A stretch of DNA of 64,000 nucleotides from Immersiella caudata. Lineage: Eukaryota > Ascomycota > Sordariomycetes > Sordariales > Lasiosphaeriaceae. Made by a program: the position numbers and the translations under genes. The notes below the pieces were generated by a model. That model did no database searches. It was not told the origin of the DNA and saw only the letters and a list, made by a program, of their open reading frames with translations. Below are positions 56,410 to 64,000 of the stretch, piece after piece (position 1 is the stretch's first letter; every line of letters starts with the position of its first letter). The stretch is from contig JAULSU010000001.1 of NCBI GenBank assembly GCA_030512335.1, forward strand, positions 6,138,001 through 6,202,000. Direction: 5' to 3'.

Positions 56410-58259
56410 ATGGTGGACACAGAAACGAATTCGCCGACATGGAAGTTCACGCAGTAAGCCCGCTCCCTATCCCGTCGCGGTGTAGATGGGAGCTTCTCGG
56501 CTCCCACCCCGTCCCATCTAGTATGCACATATGCTAAATCTTGGTGACAGATGCTTTGGTGATAAGGGCGACGTCGAGGACATTACCGAAGGTACGTTCT
56601 GGCCCTCCGCCCAGTACGCGGGCCCGCGAGCGCGCGGTCCCAGGGACCCGCCCCAGTCCTCTCGTAACCCATGATTCTACTTCTTGCTCCTTGGTCGCAT
56701 TTTGCTGACGCTCTCTCTGCCAGCTGATATTATCTCGACGGTAGAGTTCGACCACACCGGAAACTACCTCGCGACGGGCGATAAGGGTGGACGAGTTGTG
56801 CTCTTTGAGCGGAACGAGACGGTCAGTCCTCAGTGCCAATTCGGCTCCTTCTCTCGAAGACCTTTCCACTTACCCATGACAGAAAAAAACTTGCGAGTAC
56901 AAGTTCCATACAGAGTTCCAGTCCCACGAACCTGAGTTCGACTACCTCAAGTCTCTGGAGATTGAGGAGAAAATCAACAAGATCAAATGGTGCCGGCGAC
57001 AGAATGCCTCCCACTATCTGCTGTCGACCAACGACAAGACCATCAAGTTGTGGAAGGTTTTTGAGAAGTCGCTTAAGGTGGTGGCTGAGAACAACCTCTC
57101 CCACGACCTCACGCCAGCAAACGTAGCCGGTGGTGGAGGAGCCCCGCGTGCGGCGCCTCATCAGTTCCAGTCTGCTAGTGACCTGAAGCTACCCAGGCTT
57201 ACCCACCATGACACTGTGGTTGCTGCCGTGCCGCGCCGGACGTATGCCAACGCCCATGCCTACCATATCAACAGCATTTCGGTCAACAGCGACGGGGAGA
57301 CCTTTATCAGCAGTGATGACCTGCGCATAAACCTCTGGAACCTAAACATCCAGGACCAGAGCTTCAACATCGTGGACATCAAGCCAGCAAACATGGAAGA
57401 GCTCACAGAGGTGATCACGGCTGCAGAGTTCCACCCCATGAGCTGCAACTGGTTCATGTACGCCAGCTCCAAGGGAACCATCAAGCTTGCTGACATGCGC
57501 GAGAGTGCACTCTGCGACCAACACGCAAAGCGTAAGTCCAGTGCTCCCCGCATAGCCTCGCGCTTCAACTAACGCTAACCGCGAAATGATATAGTTTTCG
57601 AACAGGAGGAAGATCCGTCCTCCCGCTCGTTCTTCTCCGAGATCATCTCGTCCATCTCAGACGTCCGTTTCTCGTATGACGGCAGATACATCCTTTCGCG
57701 TGACTACCTAACGGTCAAGATCTGGGATGTCAACATGGAGAGACAACCCGTCAAGACGATCCCAATTCACGAGCACCTCCGGCCCAGGCTATGTGATACG
57801 TACGAGAACGACAGCATCTTCGACAAGTTTGAGGTGGTGTTCTCTGGGGATGCAAAGAACGTGATGACGGGAAGCTACAACAACAACTTCATGATATACC
57901 CCTCGGACCCGGATAAGGAGGTCGAAGTTGTGTTGCAAGCTGACAAGTCGGCTTTCAAGGCGAAGAAGGTCGGCGTTCCAACACCCATCAACTCGTCCAC
58001 CAGTCCTACAGCGAACGGCGGTAAGAAGGGCGGTTCGCGGGCAGGCAGCCCAGCGGCAGCAGGTCAGGGCCAGCGGATGCGTAAGGAGACGGACGCGGAC
58101 CAGATCGACTTCAACAAGAAGATTCTGCACATGAGCTGGCATCCCTTTGAAGACAGCATTGCAATTGCAGCAACTAATAATGTAAGTGTGGCCCAGAATC
58201 GATAGCTGGCAAATCATGCTGACTACTTCCCTAAGCTCTTCGTCTTTTCAGCTTTGTAG
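56410..58259 (+). CDS. CDC55: PP2A regulatory subunit B (PR55/Cdc55)
   Basis: Six exons (56410-56453, 56551-56591, 56724-56821, 56883-57531, 57595-58181, 58236-58259) encode 480 aa. The WD40 propeller runs throughout: TPTWKFTQCFGD, ISTVEFDHTGNYLATGDKGGRVVLFERNE, EIEEKINKIKW, HAYHINSISVNSDGETFIS, EFHPMSCNWFMYASSKGTIKL, and ISDVRFSYDGRYILSRDYLT. The end is SWHPFEDSIAIAATNN plus LFVFSAL from a 24-nt last exon. The subunit directs PP2A to substrates in mitotic entry/exit, septation and morphogenesis. A Gly/Ser/Ala-rich insert (about residues 410-445) before the last blade is usual in filamentous fungi. The first two exons are 44 and 41 nt and easily missed. Confidence 0.96.
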
Positions 58260-59591
58260 ACAGATTTTAGTACGTCACTGGGCGCTACCAGATTTGCCAA
58301 CGGAACCTTGGTCGGAGCGTGGCAAGGTCCCAGGACCCGAAAACGGGACAATGCGGACCTCGCTATCATACTCCCGCAACGAAGTTAATGACTTAGAGAC
58401 TGGCATGGGCTGCGGATGGGTCCCCGTTTCGGCATGGTAGCTCGGAGGTGGCGGCAGCATAGATGCGGGTTGCTCAGGGGTGACAAGTTGAAAGTTGGGT
58501 CGGGCGAGGCGTACAACCACAGCATCGCTTGCCCACTGGGGACTTGTGTCCCGTTTGCGGGCGCAGGTGCAGGCACAGGTGGTGGAGCTGGGGTTTGCTG
58601 AACAAGTAGCTGTAGATGCGGGGAGCGCAAGACGGGGGGAGGAGATGAAGTCAGACAGGTTGCTGCACGCACGCACGGGTTGCTGCACCATCCCGGATGC
58701 GAAGAAGAGGTCGTTGGGCGGTGTAGTCGCTCTGATTGACTGCATGGAATTTACGATTTGACTGTTACCCGGTGTTACTTTTGGCGAAAATGAATACGCC
58801 CGTTATTGTCTTTGACGATTCCCCTCGTGAGTGTACCCTGATCGCGTGAGCAAAGTCTCCGCCCAAGTGTGGAAGCGTTGGCGCTGTTTCTCCAGGGGTC
58901 GTTGACGGGCATCTCATGGTGGGATTACAACTTTCAAGGCCACTGCGACCTATGCCTTCTACCAGATAAATGATGCCTCTCTTATTCAAATCAGGCATGT
59001 CATGATATAATCAAGACTTCCAGATTTCCCCAATCCAAAGATCTTGGAATCATGTCTTTCACAGTGCCAAGAACGCTTTGCGCACTGACCAAAAGAAAGC
59101 AAGCTTCCTTTGAGCCGGAACCTTCGTGCCTCACAACAAGATGCAATCCTTGTCAAACCTGCTGCGTCCCAAGCTTCTCGGACATGTCTCTTTTCTTTGT
59201 AACTGACCAGCATAGATCAAGCATTCTCTCACCTGTAGGGGCACATGTCGGGTCAGCCCCGGAAGTCAAGGTTGGTGGGGTCGTAGCGGGTGCTCAGTTG
59301 AGCCGCACAGGGGCAGCCTGCGCTTTCACGACGTCAATCCAGCGACGGAACGGGAAAGCGAAAGTGTATGCGATAATCCGAACGCATCCTTTCCATTCTT
59401 CTGCGCCAAACTTTCGACCTCGCTGCGCGGAGTCGCTGCCTACAAATTCTTTCCTTTGACAAACAAAACCAGCTTCCGAACTTCAACAGCGAACAACAGG
59501 CTCGTCCGCACTGCCACCATCGTCATCTGCATTTTCAACAACCCACACCCTGTTCATTTGGCATCCATCACAGCCGCAAATAATCACCACA
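58260..59591. other. Intergenic CDC55 / RPB4
   Basis: About 1.3 kb. Just past the CDC55 stop lies a 156-codon minus frame (58275-58745) with a Pro/Ser-rich, tail-like C-terminus; it is not called (see findings). The right half is the promoter and leader of RPB4. Confidence 0.45.
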
Positions 59592-60098
59592 ATGTCAGAC
59601 CAAAACCACGCGCCCACCTCACGCTCAAAGCCGCCCCCGGCCGGTGAGGAGGAAGCCAGCGCGGTGCTTAAGCTCGGCGAATTTGACAATGTCGACACCC
59701 TCACTCTATCCGAAGCCTCGCTGGTTATCAATGCGCTGATGACGAAACGAAAGAAGGATCGCAAGGACCGTAACGAAACTGAGGTGCTCAACAAGACGCT
59801 TGACTACCTTGACGCATTTGCAAGATTTAAGCAGAAGGAGAACGTGGAAGCGGTGGAGAGGCTGCTGAGCCCTCACAAGGAGCTTACCAAGTTTGAGAGG
59901 GCACAGATCGGTGAGTTTGGCTTTCTTTACCCAGATACCCTGGAAGTTTTTTGTTGCTGATAACTCGGGATGGTAGGGACTCTCTGCTGTGACACGGCGG
60001 ACGAGTGCAAGACGTTAATACCTTCGCTTGCGGACAAGATCAGCGACGACGACTTGCAAGAGCTTCTGGACGAGATGGCGAAGCTCATGAGCAGCTAA
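59592..60098 (+). CDS. RPB4: RNA polymerase II subunit Rpb4
   Basis: Two exons (59592-59910, 59977-60098) encode 146 aa. A short polar N-terminus is followed by ASAVLKLGEFDNVDTLTLSE and a helical region with a basic insert (TKRKKDRKDRNE). The C-terminal HRDC-like domain is LSPHKELTKFERAQIG joined to TLCCDTADECKTLIPSLADK and the ELLDEMAKLMSS end. Rpb4 pairs with Rpb7 as the Pol II stalk, acting in initiation, stress survival and links to mRNA decay. Length is typical for filamentous fungi. Confidence 0.95.
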
Positions 60099-61350
60099 GA
60101 GTCTAGATGGGGATCATAGCAGTGGAGCCGACAGACAACAGGCCCTCGAGACAGCAAAAACGAACACAGCCCCAATAATGGCCAAGTTCACGTCAGCGGT
60201 ATCTAGACTCGATGTTGCGAATAAAAAGTTTTATGGGGCTGAGTCGAAAACCCGAAAGAAGAAAGCGAGAAGGGAAAAAGCAGCGGCTCAAGCTGCGTTC
60301 AAACGGGCCCTCCGAGAGTTTGACCCTGTTCTATCAGCCATGTCTCAGCTAACAGCCGAAGTTGAACGCAAGGCTAAAGAGGCAGATTGTGCTTCTCGCC
60401 ACACAGAGGAATTATGAGGCTCCCAAGGGGGGGTATTGTAGAGAGTTCTTTAACCGCTCATCTTTCGCCTCTTACTTATTTACACACCGAGAGCTTCGGA
60501 GGCCAGGGCTACGTGGTTTCGCCAAGCGAACAGAGAGAAAGAGTCGGTCAAGGCTAAACAAAAAAACGGACGAGGCATGGCATGGCATGGCGTTAGGAAG
60601 GATGGTTGTTGTTCGTTTGTGCTTTTATTCCTTCACGTCTTAGCTAAATACCCCCATGGATGAGGTAGCGCGATATGCAGCGTCAATTATAAGACATTGG
60701 CCACTAACAACGCTCATCCGAGCACGTCCTAAAGTGCTTTCCTCTCTCGGATCTCAATAACTCAGTTACATGGCTCTGCAATATTTCCCAGGAATAGTCC
60801 CCGTCTATTTATCCTCCCTGAGATCTACGTTATTTCAGAGACATCACCACGCTAGCCTTTATCTAAGAACCCCCATACTTTGGCCATCTATTGGGATATA
60901 CATCAGGGTCTTTCCCTCTTTCAGGCAAACTTCTCGTTGCCTGAGTCTCTCCACCATTTCCCAGCTCTACACAACCCTCCCCTTTCGCTGCAGCCATCCT
61001 CTCCAGCTCCATTGCACGGGCGCGATCAGTCGTAATAGGGCGCATCTCGCGGTGGACAGGGATCGAATCAAGCTCAGAAAGCGCCGGAGAAATGTGTGGT
61101 GGTGGCAATGTCGGTGACAGCGGCGGCTGAGGCGGAGAAACGGATCGTAGTACCGGGGAGGTGGGTGGGATCGTTGATGACACAGATGCGTGCGTTGAGT
61201 GACGGTAGGACAACCCTCCGCTCACGTCACGGTACGCAAGGATGCTTTGTTGACTGTTTTGGGCAACTTCCGGGGTCCAGTTTACGTCTCTCGTGGTGTT
61301 AGATGCTATGCAGGTAGTTAGTTCTTCGAACCCTGTGGAGGGAAAGGGGA
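60099..61350. other. Convergent region RPB4 / small membrane protein gene
   Basis: About 1.25 kb of facing 3' flanks. It contains one short, coding-looking frame at 60178-60417 (separate entry) and a GGCAT triplication near 60574-60588. Confidence 0.45.
60178..60417 (+). CDS. Possible small basic helical protein, 79 aa
   Basis: An open frame with ATG, 80 nt after the RPB4 stop. It is Lys/Ala/Glu-rich and likely one long helix (SKTRKKKARREKAAAQAAF ... LTAEVERKAKEA), with no domain. It may be RPB4 3' UTR read by chance, or a small gene. No promoter or splice evidence supports it. Confidence 0.25.
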   Translation: MAKFTSAVSRLDVANKKFYGAESKTRKKKARREKAAAQAAFKRALREFDPVLSAMSQLTAEVERKAKEADCASRHTEEL

Positions 61351-62024
61351 CTAGGTGCCTTCTTGACAGCTAGACATCAGTCCGGGGGTTGGTTCTGGAG
61401 TTTGATAAATGGCAGAGAGGTCAGGCGCTGCAATGCCGCCATCCACCGCCTTCTTGTCGCGGCTGCTGCACCATTTTTGCCACGCTAGAATGGCTCCCAC
61501 GCCCGCAATGATAGCAGATATCACTACAAGGGCAATGAGGGCCCCTAGGGGAATGATGATCCCATGTTGGTCGTTACCATTGGTATTGGGCGCAGTAGTT
61601 GCAGCTACCGAAGTGATTCCGGTGCTGTTGGATGACACTGAAGTTGTTGGGGTCTCCGAGGTAGTTGGCGTAGAGGAAGTTAGCAAACTGCTTGTCGTCG
61701 AGCTTGTCGTCGAGGTTTTGATGGTTGAGGTGCGCGGTTGAGCCTCTAACGGGCAACCAACAGAGTCCTGTTTACACGCATCGACACCGCAGCACCCAGC
61801 ATAGTCCTGTGGTAAATATCCGTCAGCTATTTCTCTTCAAGGTGTTTTCTAGGCAACGAAGCGCCTCAGGCGCGCTCACGCGGCGCTCAAGACATCCAAC
61901 GAAGCCATGAATAACCATATCAGGAGCCATACGGCGGAAAGGGGGCACCGACGTGACCGTCGAAGTTGCAAGTGTAATATTTGTATCCCAAAGGGCACGA
62001 CATGTCTTGACTTTGAACAGTCAT
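61351..62024 (-). CDS. Small single-pass membrane protein with Cys-rich N-terminal module
   Basis: Two exons (62024-61953, 61806-61351) encode 175 aa. The N-terminus MTVQSQDMSCPLGYKYYTC leads through the splice junction into FDGHDYAGCCGVDACKQDSVGCP, a compact eight-Cys module. A Ser/Thr-rich stalk follows (TSTIKTSTTSSTTSS...), then one membrane segment (IIIPLGALIALVVISAIIAGVGAILAW) and a short tail beginning QKWCSSRDKK. There is no cleavable signal peptide, so insertion with the Cys module outside would rely on the single membrane segment. Such proteins occur in many copies in Pezizomycotina and resemble wall-sensor layouts, but no role is established. The ATG at 62003 is an in-frame alternative start. 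Confidence 0.75.
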
Positions 62025-62638
62025 ATCTAGACAGCTTGTTCAATGGCCAAGGTGTACTTTGCTGGTTGTAGGTCAGTCTACCGGCGGTGTGTTGGGCGGA
62101 AGACTTTCGAATGTGGGAGGGAAGGAGCGAGCTGACGATGGCCAGCATGTAACAAGACTGGGTAGGATGCCCGAGAACCGCGTCAACAGCTGAAAAGAGC
62201 CGATTGCCACTGTGTTCCATGCGTACACAACGGCCCTGGACAAACCCTACGTGTTGGTGAGATACTCAGCTGGTTCCGTACGGATTCCCGCAGACGTTTC
62301 CTGGTTCTCAACAACGGGGCAAATACGAGCTGAAAATACAAGGGCGCTCTTTCCTCATCATAGTCACCACCACACATCGTGATGGAAAGAGCTATACAGC
62401 GGCTACCCTGACTCACTACTCTTCACCCCCGAAGCAGCTCAGCAAAGTCATGCAGTCAGCCGGGTGATCGCTAGGCACCAAATCTCTCAGGGTGACCCCT
62501 ATGGAAGCGACATAACATACATTCAAGAGGTCACAATTGAAAATGCGGCACAATTTCATGAGGTGGTACCTCACGCCTAGAAGTGATGTTCACAGTACAG
62601 AGATTCTTGTCTGCCACGCTTCAGCTAATCAATTGTAA
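62025..62638. other. Intergenic between two minus-strand genes
   Basis: About 610 bp: promoter of the small membrane protein gene and 3' flank of PUF6. Nothing else seen. Confidence 0.5.
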
Positions 62639-64000
62639 CTATTCGCTCAGCTTCTCCATCAAAAGCTTCGTGCCTTGGTTTCCGCTCGACTTCGGCTCGG
62701 CTGGCTTGGAGTCTTTCGCGCCGCCCTTAGCCTTCTGTTTCGACGATGTCGTGGCCTTTTTCTCCTCAACAACGCCGTATCCCTTTGCGGCCTTCTCGAG
62801 GGCCTTTCTGTGTGCGCGTAGTGACTTTACGAGCTCCTTCTTCGACGAAAAGTCGGGTGCCTCCAGAAGCCCCAGCACGGTGAAAGAGCTGGGACCAACG
62901 GCCCACTGCAAGATATGCTCCTTGATGACCGGATACAGAATGTCGGCGAAGTTGAGCGGGGGATCAATCCTCTTGACAGCGCCCTCTTTGCGGTCGAATC
63001 GTCCTCCTGCGAGCAGCGCCTTGAGCATCTTGCCTCCGTGGGATGTGAGGGAGATGTGTGGTGGCGGTGGCGGGTACACTTCTTCACTCTCTGTGGGAGT
63101 CGGGTCACCGGCAGCAATTGACGCTACAGCCTCCAGAGCGCTCGTCTTGTCACCCACGGTGGAAAGCAATACGTCCGTGATGAACTGGCAGCCGAAAGAA
63201 GTATAAGCGAGGTCGTTCGGCGATGAGGCAACGGCTGCCAGCAGCTGCGGCGACATGGCTGCCACCAACTCCTTCCGCCGGACGCCGGGATCCTTTTTGC
63301 TGGTGGTCTTCCTTATTTCGTGGATTTCGGCCAGAATTGCCAGGTCATTAGCATGGCTAGCAGGGAAGAGGGCTTTTGATTGCCCCTCGAACAGATACCG
63401 AACCGTGATCCTGGCATTGAGATCATTGGCCAAGAAGATGATGTTCTCCAAGTCCTTCTCTTCGTTTTTCCCCAGGATTTCCGGGAAGATAGCCTTTGAT
63501 GTCAACACGGTGTCGTCAATAAGATCATAAGCCGCCAGAGTGATCATGTGAGCATGGGTATCCCCGCACATCAGTTGGAAGGTATCCTTGAACGTCTTCA
63601 GAATCTGCTTGCGGTCCTTTGCAGACCCGCAAGCAAGGATTAAGCATACAAGTCGAGCACCGGACTTGGTGAATGCCATGTTCTTGAGGAGATCTCCGTT
63701 TTCATCCTGCTTGACAATCTCAACAAACTCCTTGAGCTCTTCGCTCTGCGGTTTGAGGTTGAGGAAGTATTGCAACATGGCGTCATGAAGCATTGTGAAG
63801 CCCGTGAGTTTCTTCTGGATCAGGCCGTTGATCATGTCGAATAAGTACTTCATCGCGGTTGTCCTTTTGCTCGGCTCGTTGGCCAGGATTTCCGACAGGT
63901 CGGCCGTCCCAGCATTATTACCCTGCTTGAAGAGGGCGAATTCGGGGCCGTACCACTCACGCAAAAGGTTGGCCTTCTGTTCCTTCGTCGCCACACCACG
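62639..64000 (-). CDS. PUF6: Puf6-type pumilio-repeat protein, C-terminal part
   Basis: An open minus-strand frame from the right edge to the stop at 62639, about 453 residues; the start lies beyond the window. It shows degenerate PUF helical repeats (TMLHDAMLQYFLNL, FTKSGARLVCLILACGSAKDRKQILKTF) and the CPL-type C-terminal region (PNDLAYTSFGCQFITDVLL, ISLTSHGGKMLKALLAGG, VGPSSFTVLGLLE). A Lys/Ser-rich tail ends in TKLLMEKLSE. Puf6 is a nucleolar protein for 60S ribosome assembly and, in yeast, represses ASH1 mRNA translation. An in-frame GTG near 63994 is not the start. Identification is secure for the visible part. Confidence 0.93.
   Translation of the reverse strand, partial: RGVATKEQKANLLREWYGPEFALFKQGNNAGTADLSEILANEPSKRTTAMKYLFDMINGLIQKKLTGFTMLHDAMLQYFLNLKPQSEELKEFVEIVKQDENGDLLKNMAFTKSGARLVCLILACGSAKDRKQILKTFKDTFQLMCGDTHAHMITLAAYDLIDDTVLTSKAIFPEILGKNEEKDLENIIFLANDLNARITVRYLFEGQSKALFPASHANDLAILAEIHEIRKTTSKKDPGVRRKELVAAMSPQLLAAVASSPNDLAYTSFGCQFITDVLLSTVGDKTSALEAVASIAAGDPTPTESEEVYPPPPPHISLTSHGGKMLKALLAGGRFDRKEGAVKRIDPPLNFADILYPVIKEHILQWAVGPSSFTVLGLLEAPDFSSKKELVKSLRAHRKALEKAAKGYGVVEEKKATTSSKQKAKGGAKDSKPAEPKSSGNQGTKLLMEKLSE

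Noticed and set aside
1..64000. Transposons, CRISPR, secondary-metabolite cluster or viral remnants
   Set aside because: No transposase, reverse transcriptase, polyketide/NRPS or capsid-like frame, no long inverted repeats and no spacer arrays were seen.

Overview
The window is nuclear DNA of a filamentous ascomycete (Pezizomycotina, most likely Sordariomycetes). It shows short GT-AG introns of about 50-150 nt, GC-rich third codon positions, divergent and convergent gene pairs separated by 0.3-3.4 kb, and a series of single-copy eukaryotic housekeeping genes. The proteins look like typical Sordariomycete orthologues; genus cannot be decided from sequence alone. No transposon, tRNA, rRNA, CRISPR, secondary-metabolite cluster or viral remnant was recognised.

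Layout, left to right: an unnamed conserved multi-exon gene running off the left edge (-); NHP6-type HMG protein (-); CENP-H-like kinetochore protein (-) divergent from ATG11 (+); mitochondrial ribosomal protein bL9m (-) divergent from a 1068-aa unnamed Ser-rich membrane protein (+); an unnamed nucleotidyltransferase-like protein (-) divergent from LSM6 (+); HSP30-type small heat shock protein (-); an RRM+YTH RNA-binding protein (-); proteasome subunit beta-6 PRE7 (-) divergent from the PI 4-kinase STT4 (+); a Mn-type cation diffusion facilitator (-) divergent, across 3.4 kb, from an unnamed 905-aa low-complexity protein (+); lumazine synthase RIB4 (-) divergent from a MutL-like ATPase (+); a TRP-like channel (+); a GPI-type secreted cysteine-rich protein (-); an unnamed 324-aa protein (-) divergent from the PP2A B subunit CDC55 (+); RPB4 (+); a small Cys-rich single-pass membrane protein (-); and PUF6, cut by the right edge (-).

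The genes do not form one pathway. They cover separate core functions: chromatin and kinetochore, autophagy, mitochondrial and nucleolar ribosome biology, mRNA decay and m6A reading, proteasome, phosphoinositide signalling, metal and ion transport, riboflavin synthesis, phosphatase signalling and transcription. Exon-intron structures below were built by hand from splice signals, frame continuity and family conservation; nearly all close in frame exactly.

I found no clearly new multi-gene system. The most interesting items are: a likely GC-AG intron in the cation transporter; a MutL-like protein that keeps E29/N33/D58 but has GFRGVAL instead of GFRGEAL and no recognisable endonuclease domain; a YTH domain split by a roughly 95-residue insert and fused to an RRM; a probable 624-nt intron in the NHP6 5' leader; four repeats of a DEIR-type motif in the large unnamed membrane protein; and several unnamed conserved proteins suited to structure prediction.
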